This document shows, in pieces, positions 1 to 13,938 of a DNA stretch of 64,000 nucleotides. Both the position numbers and the translations under genes were made by a program. How positions within the stretch are numbered: the stretch's first letter is position 1; each line of letters starts with the position of its first letter. The notes below the pieces were generated by a model. The model worked only from the letters and a program-made list of their open reading frames with translations, searched no databases and was not told where the DNA came from. The stretch is from assembly GCF_021917145.1 (NCBI RefSeq), contig NC_061066.1:1823333-1887332 (forward strand), read 5' to 3'. This stretch comes from Hypomesus transpacificus (Eukaryota > Chordata > Actinopteri > Osmeriformes > Osmeridae).

Positions 1-25
1 GATCAGAGTAATATTGTGTTTTCAG

Positions 26-3000
26 CTGGTTCTCGAGTTATGTCGCTCAGCAGAGATTGCAGACCTTTCAAGCATTCAGCTGCACCTGGCCAGGATCCGG
101 ACCCTTATATCTGCTTGGGAAGTAGATGTAAGTTTGTGTTTGTGTGTTAGTGTGAAGTGGCATTGTTGACTGCTAGTTGAGACTAACAGTGATTCCTGTT
201 TAGTCGCAGATATGTGATGCAGAGGTGAACTTTCCTCAGTCCACCTTTGTGGATCTGGTGGAATCTTTGTTGAAAGACCCGACAGAGAGGGAGAACTTTT
301 TCCAGGTTTGTGTTTGTTCTTTTTACTGTTAGATCAAGTGGAACATTAGTTTAACATATATGACATTATTGCATGGTGTGCCATTATTACTAATTATGAG
401 CATAAATCAAATATTGGATTTATAAATTATATAGAAAACGCATTTAATATTATTATGATATCCTCCCCAGATCAGAACAATCATATTTTGCTTTCTTGAC
501 CTAGGATGTATTTCCAGTGGATTTTGGCCCAGCGTTTGACAGCGCTTTACAGATGCTCATGTTCGAATTTCTGTCAAGACTTGAGAAGTTTGTACCGGTG
601 CCAGACCTTCAAGAGGTAGGGATACAGAAATTTATAATAAAAACAAGACATTCTCAATTCAGTTGACTATATTGTTTTGCTCTCATTACTCTCCCAAAAT
701 TATGACTTTGTTTAAGATGATAATTTATTTCCCTTTCAAAGACCGCATCCATGCTCAATGCCGTCCCCTCTGTCCTGGAGGAATGTGTGAAGTCTGTACC
801 TGATCCTCAGCAACTGAAAACTCTGCTTGAGTTCCAGAAACAAACTGGGCATCTGGACTTCATTGGTAAGTAACATAATACATGAAGTAATGGCGAAGAT
901 TGCTTTACCACAATAACATTGTTTGGAGCTATTTCTGGTATATTAAGTCACACATGCAATATATACATATAATGAGAGTTTCTGCTGATGCCGACAAACA
1001 CTAAATATTTTTTTGTCTCCACAGAATTAACAGATTCCTTGCCGCCTTCCTTTGGTGACAACATCTTCTCCTCTCTGTCTCTCCCTCCGTTGGTGAAGGT
1101 GGTGATTGACACAGAACAAGTGGAGTTGGAGTCACAAGCAGAATCGCTTCCTGATTGTATGAGTGTTGAGGTTGAGGGGGAATCTGTGACATTGTTAGGC
1201 TATACAGGGATAGAGCAGCAGTCTGGTGAGGGCGGAGAAAACGACAAGGAGCATTCCATGGACATAAAGCCTGAGGGTGAAGACATGGACAATCAAGATG
1301 ACTCCGACTTTGCAAAGCCAGCCCCCTTTCAGCCTTTGAAACAAAGTAAACGGTTACAGTTGAAGAGAAAAGCATTACAGGCACGGAAACAATCCAAGGT
1401 GGCTGTCACCAAACGTGCGCCAAAGAGGGCAAGGAGGACATTTCTTAACAACAGTAAGACTTGTCCCATTTGTTGCAAGGTGTTCCCAAGGGCCACTGCC
1501 ATGAGGAGACATCAGGAAATCCACTCTGAAGATCGCCAGCTTAGGTACAAGTGCCCCAAATGTGATAAATGCTTCAGGGATCAGTATGATATGAAGAGAC
1601 ACCAGATGCGTGTTCACGAGCGGGAAGATCAGGACTCTTCACTCTCAGGTTCTTTGAAAGAAAGCCCACAACCCTCAACCAGCAAACTCCGGACTATATT
1701 GCCCAAGGCTTCGCCTCAGAAACAAACACTGGACAGCAAAACCTGCTCTGTGTGTGAAAGATATTTCGCACGTGCTTCCGATATGGCTAGGCACATGAGG
1801 TCTCATTCGCAAGAGCGTCCACATCAGTGTGAACATTGTGCGAAGAGGTTTAAATATTCTTATGATCTGAAGAAGCATCAGAGAGAGTTGTGCAAGATGA
1901 TCACCAATGCTAATGAAATAGGAAGCAGTAGGCCTGTTGCCAGTGGGGAAACTGGTAACGCATCTCTCCAAAGCTCCTTAGACATCAAAACCTGCCCCGT
2001 CTGCTGTAAGATTTTGCCTTGCACCGCGGACATGGCGAAACACCTGCGAGCGCATACTGACGAACGCCCCTACCGTTGTGTCACTTGTGACAAAGGATTT
2101 AAGTACAGAGATACCTTAAAGAAACATCAAGAAATTGTTGGCCACGAGGGTGTTCATGAGGATCCCTGTCAAAGCTTTGAGGAACTATTAGCCGAACTCA
2201 CCCAAAAAAAGAACGATGAAAATCTTGCAAAAGAAAACAAGACCGGACCTCAAAACACACTCAGTACACCAGAACAAGCGGTTACAAAGAACTCTGCTTC
2301 AAAGACATGCAAAGTGTGTGGAAGGATATTTACTCGAGCTAAAGACGTAGCCAGACATATGCTATCTCATTCAGAAGAACGGCCTTACCAGTGTTTCAGT
2401 TGCAAGAAAGAGTTCAAGTACTTGCATAGCTTGAAACGACACCAGATATATATTTGTCGTAAGCAAAACTCCCACATGGCATCACTGAGAGCAAGTCAAA
2501 AAGAACTTGAATCTGTGAAAACCCTGGCTATTGGCCAGCATCTACAGAGCTCACTGGGTACAGAGCAAGAAGGCAATGACTTGCTGGCTTTGGAGCGGAA
2601 TTCTCTGATGGTAGAAGGGGGTGTCGATCCATTGGTGTCAAATGAAACTATGGCAATTCAGGAAATGAACATCGAAGCTTCCTCGAGTGCTTTGTCTTCC
2701 CTCACCATACCATGTTGGTGTTCAAACTGTGGCAAGAGCTTTGATCATATCTCTGCTTTGAAGGAGCACCAGGAAACGGTTTGCAAAATGCAGGAGAAGG
2801 AAATCTTCAAGTGTGACGACTGTGGGAAAGACTTCCGAAGCGCATCCTTCTTGAAAATTCACCAGAGGACACACAATCCGTTCTACTGCACTGAATGTGG
2901 AAGGATACTCGCAGATGCGGCTGGCCTTGAGAGACACAAATTCATGCACAAGAAAGTCCAGTGCACCATGTGTGAGAAGACCTTCACCGTGCTAAAACAC

Positions 3001-3807
3001 CTGAGAGAGCATTACCTGCATCAGCATAAATTTACAGGGCCGTACCCTTGCTCTCAATGTGACAAGACCTTCACCCAGTTGTCCTACCTAGTTGTCCACG
3101 AGAGAGTCCACACGGGAGAGTTTCCCTTCCAGTGCACGGAGTGTCCGGAGAAATTCAGAGCGTCAAACTGTCTCACGGTTCACATGAGGAAGCACACGGG
3201 GGAGAAGCCGTTCCTGTGCTGGCAGTGCGGGAAGAGCTACACGTCAGCCTCACAGCTGTCGGTGCATGTGGGAACTCATTCAGACGAGAAGCCCTTTGCC
3301 TGCTCGCAGTGTGACATGGCTTACAGAACAAAACTTCAGCTGACTTCACACATTGAACAGATTCACATCGGCGTGAGGTTCCCCTGTGAACACTGCGGAA
3401 AACAGTTCATGAAGGAGGTCTCCTTAAAAAGACATGAACTTATTCACACAGGAGAAAGGCCGTACCCATGCACTGATTGCACTAAAACATTCCTCACAGC
3501 CAATGAATTGAGGCTGCATACGAGATACCACACCGGCGAGCGTCCCTACAAGTGTGAATATTGTGGGAAGGCTTTCATTCAGTCGGGCTACCTGAAGTCC
3601 CACAAGCGCATCCACACTGGAGAGAAGCCATTCAAATGTGACATTTGTGAGAAAGGGTTTCGATTATCCTGTCATATGAAAAAACACAGACAGACACATT
3701 CAGGAGGAGAGAAGCACTTTGAGTGTGGGGTGTGTGGGTTATATTTTACTCACAGAAAATACCTGAAAGAGCATGAATTCACACATGAGACAAAGCAGCA
3801 AAGTTAA
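26..3807 (+). CDS. ZNF-A: TIN2-N-like domain plus 21 C2H2 zinc fingers (5' partial)
   Basis: Probable nuclear DNA-binding protein. Exons in the window: 26-127, 210-305, 505-615, 742-865 and 1025-3807, all with AG/GT borders; the first two coding exons (about 79 codons by comparison with the paralogs) lie upstream. The visible exons total 3216 nt, 1071 codons. The first four encode most of a TIN2-like helical domain (a run like LVKDP..RE.FFQ, then DF-P-F-SALQMLMFEFLSRLEKF.PVPDL). The last exon opens with GDNIFSSLSLPPLV, continues with an acidic stretch and a basic RLQLKRK patch, then has 21 C2H2 fingers. The first eight form four copies of a two-finger module starting with KTC..C (nt 1456, 1738, 1987, 2302), separated by Ser/Lys-rich spacers; the last thirteen are mostly joined by TGE-type linkers. 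DNA target unknown. Confidence 0.9.
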
Positions 3808-4472
3808 GTTGTCAAGCATCTGATTTAGTGGCATTTTTACTTTGTGGTCCATGGTAGTTTGGTTTTGGGTCCTTTCTTCTTTTTTTTACATTAACATTTT
3901 CTTTCATGGGGTACTTGGTAACAAGTTTATTCTTGATCTGTACTTGGTGAATCGTTTGGAATAAGTTGTGACGTGTGTTCATAGTGTATGCAGCTTCTTT
4001 TTCTTTTTTTCTTTTAAATAAATGATTCTTAGCAAATATATGAAAGTGGTCAGTGTTTGACTTAAGAATTTTGAAAAATATGTTGTCACCATGGCATCTA
4101 AGAATTTATTTTAGTAATTAGCACTTATTTGCGGTATTGTCACTAAAACGTATCCGTATGTTTGGATATTACTTTGAAGGGAATTGGTCCGGAAATGGAA
4201 GCGTCCAACTCCTGAATGTAAAGAATATTTGAAAGTTTATGAAGTTTGAGTCTGGAAAATGCATCTTCCAAACATGGCTTTCTGTAGTAATTTGTATATT
4301 GTTTGACTGACTTGAATTTCAAGTCAAATAAAAACGATAGTTCCATGAGACATTTACTTTGAAATTCTTGAAAATAATACCGGAAGTGAAGCTATAGGCT
4401 CATGATCACCAGCACACACAAAATACTCTTATCTGCAAGTCAAAACCCAAAAGAGGTTCTCTACAGCAAAGG
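3808..4472 (+). other. ZNF-A 3' UTR and ZNF-B promoter region
   Basis: No gene is seen. AATAAA polyadenylation signals lie at 4017-4022 and 4327-4332 on the plus strand. Only 665 bp separate the ZNF-A stop codon from the ZNF-B start codon, so the ZNF-B promoter must lie here or overlap the ZNF-A 3' UTR. Confidence 0.5.
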
Positions 4473-7400
4473 ATGGATATCCATCCAAAATCCACGACCG
4501 CAGGTAAATTAGTATAACTTCTAAATGACTAGAACTTCTAGATTTGGAATACTAGCAAATGAGGTAGGCCTACCTGACTGGCTAATGCTGTAGTTAAAAA
4601 CTATATTACATGGGCGACAACTAATGCATGCATTTGCAATTTCATCTTAAGTGCACATGTCTTATGTGTATATTTTAGGGTCGTCTCTCTCTCTTCGTGC
4701 CATACGACTCTTGGTGCCGCCAGTGCATCTACTTTCTGCAGCTATGTGGCAAGCTGCAGAGAAGGGGAATCTAATGGACTACGGGATATTAGGGGAAATA
4801 GTCACATCTCTAACAGAGACAGTACCAGAGCTGCTGAATTTCAGGCAAAAAACCCAACTTATTTTAGGGTTGAGAGCAAAGGTGAGAGTCCTAGAGATGT
4901 ACATTTTTCTTTGTCCCGATCGCCCTGAATCAGGGGGGATCGGTCTCTATTTGTTAGGCGCACAGTAATGTTTACTTTGTGCCGCTAGGGGGCCGGTCAA
5001 CATGTTTACAATTCAATTGTTCAAGATTCAAATCCTAGACGGCAATCACAACAGGTATAATTTGTCATGATCATGATCATCACTGTTTCCAGATGGTTTT
5101 GGAGTTGTGCCGTAACGAGCAGACGGCGGAGTTGCAGACCATTCAGCCCTTCCTGGATAAGATCCAAGTTGCATCTCCATCCCTTGATGGAGCAGAAGTG
5201 AGTGTCATATGTCACCAGAAAATAAAGATGTATTCAGCATGTATACTTAGCCTGTTACAAACTTGAGATAGACTATATCTGACACTGCATTTGATATTAA
5301 ACCCTACTTTATTATATAATTCCAACTGTAGCCTTTTTGTGGTCTCCATCTCGCGTTATAACAACTGTGAAATCATATTCTCTACAAGTGTTTGGTTCTT
5401 CAGTCTTGTGTTACAGAGGCAGACGTGTCTGAATCCAATTTCCATGACCTGGTTCACAACTTGCTTAGAGATCCAGTTGGAAGAGAACATTTCTTTCAGG
5501 TATTTAGTGCTTGCATAGACAAATCAGTTTCTTCTTAGGATGAGAAATCAATCTAATTGTCTTATGGAGTTATTTATACTTTCTTCTGCATATGTCCTCT
5601 GTAGGACGTTTTTCCTGTGGAGTATGGACCCAAGTATGACTCTGCTCTGCAGAGATTGATGTGGGAGTTCCTGTCAAGGTTGCAACAGCTCCTGCCAGTA
5701 CCAGACCTCAAACAGGTACTCATGGAGACATTTATAATCTGCATAGTATGGCATGGTTATTCAAAAAGGCTTGATCTTCCATTTAATTTTGCCCAATATC
5801 AAGGATCCTTGATCTGTATCGCAGCTCATCGCATGATAAGATGATACTGTTCTTATCTATTCAGACGGCGTCTTGGCTAAAAGCTTCCCCCAGTATCTTG
5901 AATGAGTGTGTGGAGTCTGTATGCCGCTCCCCAAACTTAGAGACTATACTACAACATCATCAAAAACAAGGCTATTTGAGTCATAAAGGTAAGATTATGA
6001 TACAGAGATGCGACATAGACATATAAATCATAATATATATATTTTTTTAACCCTATACATCATTTGAAATTAAGTTTAAAAAAAGTATTTCTCTTACTAG
6101 GATCTCTGCCCTTATCAACTGGAAACTGCATCTTCTCCTGCCTGTCCCTCCCTCCCCTGGTGACCACAACCACAGAACAGACAAATACAGAGCTTCAATC
6201 AGAATTCCTGGATCATCATGTCATATATGAGGATGATATAGGAACTGAATCCATAGTAGTGACAGATTGTGCAGAGGTGGAGTTGGGGACCAGTGCGTAC
6301 ACCAGTGAGGGGAAAGAGTTGAGAATAGAGGGCAGTACAGAGCCACAGAAACAATTACATCATCAATGTAAACTGCAGGATGAGCATCTGGGTAGACAAT
6401 TAGAGCTTGTGTGTGAAGAATCAGAGAAGATTGATGGAGCTGGAGTTCAGCTTGTTCCAGAGGAACGGAGCACAGAGGACACTGAGGTGGAAGCTTTCTG
6501 TGAAGAGATGGGTGCTGTTTGTGAGGACGTCAAGTCAGTGGATGGAGAGTTAAAGAGGATTTATGAGGAGGTGGAGATTGTAGAAAATGTGAAAACTGAA
6601 GATGAGGAGTCAGTGATGTCTGTGCAGAATACTGAAGACACACAAGCCAGCCTTGCAGAGAGCATACATAAGGAAGAGAGGGGTTTCCAAAAGGAGGGTT
6701 CTGAAAGAAAGGACACAACTAAAGCTGTTTGTAAACCAGGTACTAAGACAAAGAGAGAGGGGGCCAAAAAAGGAAAATACATCAAATCCTCACCCTCATT
6801 GCCTTTGACCCGGAGTAGGAGGCTGCTCAGAAGGAAAGGGATATCACAACAACCAGTTGAAAGACAATGTGTGCTGGATGAGGCAAAAGTGACCCGGATT
6901 GTGCCTTCAAACCTGCTTCCAGAGGCTTCCAAGAAACGGTAAATGTGTGGTGGGTATGGAAGAATATTGTGTTAGAAGCACAACAAATAAATGATTTTTG
7001 ATTGGTCCTATTTCTTATTTAGGAAAGATGTTGACAACATCAGTGCCTCTCCTGTCAAAACTCCAATCCATGGGCTCAAAGGTTTGTCACATGAAACAAA
7101 AATGGACTTGCAAATATTGCTATGTTAGTTGGGTCATTGGAGTTAATTTATGATGGTGACATACAAATAATGGATAGGGCAGGATGGGTAGGCCATATAC
7201 ATCTGTATTACTTACTTATCTTTGTTTCTTTGCAGATGAAATGGCAGATTCTTCACTGGTAAATGCCTCAGAAAACCTTCACTGTGCAGAAGACAAGAAA
7301 CATCCGGCCTCTGGAGATGTTGGACCAGGACCGCCACCACCATCTGAACCAGCACGTCCTAAAGCTTCCATCAGCCAACCCCAGAACCATTCACCCTCAA

Positions 7401-8800
7401 TAGCCCTTCACACACTGGAAAAATCCAGCAAAAAGAAAACATGTTCCAAAACCTGTCCGGTGTGTGGGAAAACCTTCACTAGGGCCACAGACATGAGAAG
7501 GCACCAGAGATCCCATACTGGGGAGCGGCCGTACAAGTGCACCCAATGTGGGACGTCCTTCCTGTACTCCTTTGACTTGAAAAGACACCAGAGGAAGGGC
7601 ACGGGTTCAAGCCCGTTCCAGTGCTGTGTCTGCGGGGAGGGCTTCGATCAAGAGGATGATCTGAAGACGCACCGCACTGTCACTCATTCCTCAGACACAA
7701 CTTCATCGTCTGATGACATTGATAACAGGTTCCCTCTGCGGGCAGATATCGAAAACGGGGACGATAGCTGTAACAACAAGGGTCAACACAAATGTCTCAA
7801 ATGCCAGATGACTTTCAGTCAGGCGTCCCAGATGAAGCGCCATCAGCAGATTCACTCCAAAGATGACCCGCTCCGCTGCAGTCAGTGTTGGAAAAAATGC
7901 CCGAACTCTGACGCATTATCTCGACACATGCAGACCCACAACAGAGGCCAGACGTTCCAGTGCTCTATGTGCAAGATGAGCTTCACTCAGTTCATTTGTC
8001 TCCGGCAACACTACTTGATGAGTCATAAAGAGGAGAGGGGCTTCCTGTGTTCTCACTGTCCAAAAGGCTTCTCGAGGCTATCAAACCTAATCAAACACCA
8101 AAGGACACACACAGGAGAACGACCATACCAGTGTTCCCACTGTTCGAAGAGATTCACGCAGTTACAGATTTTGACCCGGCACGAGAGGATCCACACGGGA
8201 GAAAGGCCTTTTTTGTGCTCCGACTGTGGGAAAAGCTTCTTGTCTTCTGGGGAATTGTCCAAACACCTCCAGTGTCATTCAGATGCGAGACCATTCCCTT
8301 GCCCGCAGTGTGATAAAACGTTCAAGGCCAACAGGTTCTTGAAGAAGCATCTCCAGACTCACACGGGAGAGCGTCCCTTCCCGTGCTCCCACTGTGGCAA
8401 GAGATTCGCCAAGTCAACCGATCTGACCAGGCACAATCGCATGCACACAGGGGAGAGACCACATTCTTGTTTGCAGTGTGGAAAGAGCTTCTTGACTTAT
8501 GCTGAGGTGGTGAAACACCAGCGCTACCACACCGGAGAACGGCCATTTAAATGTGCCCATTGTGGGAAAACGTTCACCCAGTCATGTTATTTGACTGTCC
8601 ATGTGCGCATTCACACAGGAGAGCGACCGTACAGGTGTACGGTGTGTGGGAGAAGTTTCAACAGCACAACTCCACTAAGGAGACACATGCTTACCCACAC
8701 GGGAGAGAAACCATTCAAGTGCTCAGAATGTGGAAAGGCTTATAATCGGTTGCATCTTCTGCGGTCTCATAAGCAAAGTCATGCGGGAAATACATGTTGA
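4473..8800 (+). CDS. ZNF-B: TIN2-N-like domain plus 15 C2H2 zinc fingers
   Basis: Nine exons: 4473-4503, 4679-4881, 5093-5197, 5404-5499, 5605-5715, 5865-5988, 6101-6938, 7023-7081 and 7236-8800; total 3132 nt, 1043 codons plus stop. The start is ATG 4473 (MDIHPKSTTA), chosen because its donor (GTAAAT) is phase 1, as in ZNF-C, -D and -E. Exons 2-6 give the TIN2-like domain (SLRAIRLLVPP...SAAMWQAA, ending LMWEFLSRLQQLLPVPDL). Exon 7 starts GNCIFSCLSLPPLV, is Glu-rich and ends in a basic SRRLLRRK patch. Exon 9 has 15 C2H2 fingers; the second lacks its final histidine (HQRKG). Joined to ZNF-A by tandem duplication; likely a sequence-specific transcription factor, but the target is unknown. Confidence 0.92.
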
Positions 8801-9291
8801 TTTGTATGTGTTATGCATGGGTTTCATTGTTACATATCACTCTTTAGATGCAATCATTGTTTGTGTAATTATCTTTCTCAAGAGTTAGACTGCAATATTT
8901 TATAATGAGATATAGATTTGATGCCTTAAATGAGGAAATATTTGTATTTAAACTAAATATTGATATTTTAATTGTGGTTAATGCATACACATGTTTTGTT
9001 GAGCTGATTTTGTTTCACCAACCCTTTGAATGAATAAAAAGGAAAACTTGTAGTTTGGAATACATTTTCCATATTTACAAAGCACGTATTTACAAAGAAC
9101 GTACTGCTGTGAAGAACACAATAGAGCCTCTTATTTTGAAAAGATCAATGCGGAACAAAATTCTGAAAGGTACAACGGCACCGGACAGAAAAGTTTGCGT
9201 TGCATACGCGCATGCTATAATAGAGCAAAATAACAACAAATGCATCGTATTTTACCTCCATTTATAGCCTCAAATTAATAAATTATCTATC
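8801..9291 (+). other. ZNF-B 3' UTR and ZNF-C upstream region
   Basis: AT-rich stretch without a supported gene. A plus-strand AATAAA at 9033-9038 is the likely ZNF-B polyadenylation signal. The rest is the presumed ZNF-C promoter and 5' UTR. Confidence 0.5.
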
Positions 9292-12200
9292 ATGAATACT
9301 CGCGGATCGTTTGAGGATACACATGGTATGTATATAAAGGTAGTGCTGCCATTTTTAGTAAGGCATTATAAACGGACCCGACTATTACTTGGAAGGGTAA
9401 TGTTCCATGAAACTGTCCATGGTTTTTTTTCTGTAAATTGGTTCTATGAAGTATTTGGATGCGAGATCAATTAATGCTATCAATACTCAATTGCAAAGAA
9501 ATACAAATGCTTATTTTAGCGATGCGTGTTTGACTTGTATTTCCGATACCTAATATAGGCGGTTTAGTATGTCCTCCATGAAATAGTCCGATCCCTCAAA
9601 CTGGTATTTCGTTCTCTTTCAACTTTAGTGCTGCAGTCGAACATGACAGGCACTGGTTTTGTGTGTTCCTAAACATGAGGTGCAGCAAGGCATAATTAAT
9701 ATATGTACAGCGCTTAGAATGAAAAGACCGTTAGGGTTACTGTCTTCTGGTTTTATCCATCTTTTCTACCTCCTTTTTTTTCTCAGAGCCAGTCATCCCC
9801 CTTTCCTCTCTGCGCCTGCTGGTGCCACCGCTGCGTCTGCTGTCCGCAGCTATGTGGCAGGTGGCGAAGCAGAGAGACGTGCTGCAGTATGAGAAGCTGC
9901 AAGAGTTCGTGGGTCTGGTGACCGAGGCAGTCCCAGGACTGATGGGATGCAGACAGAGATCCCAGCTTCTCCTGGCTCTGAGAGCAAGGGTGAGTGGCCT
10001 GAGAGCAGGACCTGGCCTCACAATTCTGGTCAAAGGCAGAATATCTAATGCATGTCTAATGTCAAACTCATTTTAGTTCATTGGCCACATAGTCTGCCCA
10101 ATTTGATCTCAAGTGTGCTGGATCAGTAAAACAAGGAATAACTTAAAGATATTTGGCATTTTCAACAATATTATATATTATATTATGACTCTATTTTTCC
10201 ACATTCAGTTTACTACCATGATGTGGATTACAATTTACAGATCACAGTGAATCTACTACATTTGTCTGTCTTGGTTTCTTTTATTACAGCTGGTCTTAGA
10301 GTTATGCCGAGATCCCGTTGATTCTCGAATTATACAATCACACCTGGAAAGACTGCCCACTATTCCCCCAAGAAGCACAGGAGTAAGTTTACTTCTCTGA
10401 AACGCACCCCTACCCATTCTAGAGATTTGGTTAGATTAAATGAAAAGTGATATGTGTTATCTATTCGCTCTCTTATTTACTTTGTTGTTTACAACTTTAC
10501 AGTTCAGAGATGCTGAAGTGGAGTCAGCTGAGTCTACTTTTGTAGCGCTTGTCCAGAGCCTGCTGAAAGACGCTTCTGAAAGAGCATACTTCTTCCAGGT
10601 CAGATCTGTGCTTTGATTCTCATTGGTCCAATATTAAGTGAACATGCATCACAGTACACTTGTAGAAGGTTTCACACCTTGGTGTCTTTTCACAGGAAGT
10701 ATTCCCAGTGGAATATGGCCCAAAATATGACACGGCCCTACAAACACTTCTTTGGGAGTTCCTCTCTCGATTGGAAAGGATGTTTCCCATCCCAGATATT
10801 AAACAGGTATGGAGTGGTGCGGTACCATCTTTAATAATTTAGAATGGATTTTGAGGATCTCATTTGAGAAATATGGGCATACACTAGCTGATGCAACTCT
10901 TTTTTTCAATTTCAGACTGCAGCATGGCTCAGCTCTGCCCCCTCAGTTCTGGATGAGCCCTGGCAGTCCACTCCAGAAGAACTCAATCTCATCCACCAAC
11001 ATCATAAGAGCTCAGGAATAGTAAAAATACCTTGTAAGTCATCTTCTAATGCCAGTTGTTATTCTAAACAGCAGAAAGGTAGTGCTACTACAACCTTGCC
11101 AAGAAATTCAATGTTGTGATTGTTTTTGTTCTCTGTTTATTCCTTTGCTTAATCAGATGGCCCATCCTCTTCTGTTGGAAACTGCATCCTGTCCGCTCTG
11201 TCTGTTCCTCCCTCTCAACGAGTCGTCATCACCACTCAGCCAACAGCCTTTACTATCGGGTCTGAGTCAATGCACAACTACGCCAACATACTGAACTCTT
11301 ATGTAGGAGTTGACTCGAACGGAGTAGTGACTGTTTACACGGAGGTGGAAGTCGGAGCGACAGAGTTAGGTGATGAGGAGGTTGAGTCAGTGAATGACGT
11401 CCAGTCAAACAACTCTCAAATGGAGCTAGTGACTATGAATGTAGATGGAGGCGTCGAGGAGATGAGTGTGGAGGCGGCGGAGATGAGTGTGGAGGCGGCG
11501 GAGATGGAAACTGAGATGGCCCAGGAGGAACAACTGGAAGACGCAGTAAGCATTGCTAAAGCTCTTGAGACCTTGACGAAGACCTTTGCATTAAAAAAAG
11601 ATGTTGGACAAGAAGACGGGCCACCAGTTGAGACGAACAGGTCAGAGACGGTCTCCTTACATCCCAAGGTAACGACAGAAGTGGTGGAAAGCGGAACAGA
11701 TGAAGGAAACGGACAAGCGAGTGAGCAGACTATGAGTGGAGTTGAAGAGGCTACGTTGGAGCAGAAACAAGACGCTTTGACCAATCACACTCTGGAGGCT
11801 GACACTGTGCAAAGTGCAGCAGAACTATCGAGTGACTACGTAAGTGGGCAAAGTGACAGTGCTTCAGAGAAGGGATCTATGTGGCAGCAACAACAAGAAA
11901 GTTCTTACGTGCCGTCAGAGGGTGCCGAGACGAGCAGGAGCTCTCAATCTGACACATGGCAGAAGGATTCGGCGATCAGCGGTGATGCAAGGAAAGACAG
12001 CTCAGGCCTCGCGGCTTCCTCCACAACTCAACCGCCTGCATTGTCAAACGTGCGACGGTCCACACGCCTTCAGACCAGGACTATGAGGGGCGGGAGGCTG
12101 AAACGCCAGAACAAGTTATCAGGGAAGAAGAAAGAGCACGACAAGGAGGAGAAAGTGTAAGACTGAGGATGAAATATGAGTATTCTTCAACCTTTTCATT

Positions 12201-13938
12201 TAATCATTCAATAATCTTTTTAATATATATTCGGTTCATGTGCTTGTTTCACTGCAGGAACAATGCTGATGTCTTGGTTGCTCCCTCTGTCATAGCCATC
12301 AGGGGAAACAAAACAGGTAACAAATATATTGATTTATGTACTGATGTTTGGAATTTAACCCAATGATACCAACAAATATAAAAAACGCCTCTCTCTCTGT
12401 CTTTAGATGATTCTGAAGAGGTGACCTCTATCATCTTCAGCTGCCCTCAGTGCCCTTTCCATAAATCAGCAGAAAATAGCCCACCACACATCCATATCCA
12501 AGATGTCCCTACAGAAGAATATTCCAATCGCATCGCAGCTGGATCAAATGGAGCCTCTTTTACACCGTCCCCCTGCAGTACTGACCAGATATTCACATCA
12601 ATCAAACTCTTCCCTTCATCCAGCTCCTTTAAAATTGAACAACAAAATAACTCCTCCAATTCAGCCAGGGGTGTTCCTCTCCCATCTGCGAAAGGAAAGC
12701 AGAAGTGCCTCACGTGCGAAACGTGCGGAAAGACCTTCACCCGCACATCTGACGTGAGGAGACACCAGCTCACGCACACCGGGGAGAGACCTTTCCACTG
12801 CTCCCGCTGCGACCGGACCTTCCAGCACTCCTGGGACCTGGCCAAGCACGAGGGCAAGCACCATGGGACCCCCGCCTCCTTCCCTTGCCAGCAGTGTGGG
12901 GCCACCTTCCCAAACCTCCGCTCTCTCACCGTCCACCACAGGAAGTCTCACCAAGGGGAGAGCGAGCTTCCCCAGATGTGCTCCATTTGTGGCGAGAGCT
13001 TCCCCACTTCCCGCGAGCTCCAGCAGCACAAGAAGGCCCACGGGCCCAGCCTCCACTACACCTGCCAGCAGTGCGGCGAGGGCTTTGACACTCTGTTGGC
13101 ACGGTCCCAGCACAGACAGATCCACCTGTCCAAGCGTCAGTTTAAGTGCTCCCTTTGTGACAAGACTTACACCCGTAGGGCCGACGTGAAGAGGCACCTG
13201 GCCAGCCACACCGGCGAGAGGCCATATCAGTGCAGCCAGTGCGGAAAGCGGTTCTCCCTCCGTTTCATGCTCAAGAAACACCTCAAAGTCCACACGGGCG
13301 AGCGGCCTTTCGAGTGCTCCCACTGTTCCAAGAGGTTCACCTTGGTATCCATCCTGACCAGACACGAGAGGATGCACACGGGAGAGAGGCCCTTCCTCTG
13401 CTCTCAGTGTGGGAAAGGTTTCCTCTCCCAGGGGGAGCTTTCAAAGCACCACAGGTCCCACGTGGATGACAGACCGTACCCCTGCAGTCTGTGTGAGAAG
13501 CGCTTCAAGAGTAAGAGAGCTCAGCAGGAACACATTGTCTCCCACACGGGCGTTCGCCCGTACCCCTGTACCTTCTGTGGGAAGGGCTTCTCCAAACCGT
13601 ACGCTCTGACCAGGCATCACCTCATACACACGGGGGAGAGACCATTCCCTTGTTCTCACTGCGAGAAAACCTTCCTAACTCTGGGCGAGGCCCAGCTGCA
13701 TGAACGGATTCACACGGGAGAGCGACCCTATCCCTGCTCTGTGTGCGAAATGAAATTCAAGAGTTCGTCAGAGCTGGCGAGACACAAGCGATGTCACGCT
13801 GGGGTACGACCTGCTCGGCCCAACTGTCACTTGTGTTTGAAAAGCTTTACCTCCAAGGCTAAACTGAGGAAACACATGGAGGTTCACTCAGGGACTGAAG
13901 GAGAGGCAGACACTGAGGCCCAGGCCTCCAGCATTTGA
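9292..13938 (+). CDS. ZNF-C: TIN2-N-like domain plus 14 C2H2 zinc fingers
   Basis: Nine exons: 9292-9325, 9787-9989, 10290-10382, 10503-10598, 10696-10806, 10916-11033, 11157-12156, 12258-12316 and 12407-13938; total 3246 nt, 1081 codons plus stop. The start ATG 9292 (MNTRGSFEDTH) is followed by a strong GTATGT donor in phase 1. Exons 2-6 carry the TIN2-like domain ([21 protein letters not shown]). Exon 7 begins GNCILSALSVPPS, is acidic, includes a 21-nt direct repeat (MSVEAAE twice, near 11,462-11,503) and ends in a basic VRRSTRLQTR patch. The last exon has an initial CPQCPF half-finger-like motif and then 14 C2H2 fingers. ZNF-B and ZNF-C share exactly the same 59-nt exon 8. Confidence 0.92.

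Noticed and set aside
12661-13377. 238-codon minus-strand ORF within ZNF-C fingers (and 33613-34269 in ZNF-D)
   Set aside because: Antisense shadows caused by the periodic, stop-poor finger repeats.
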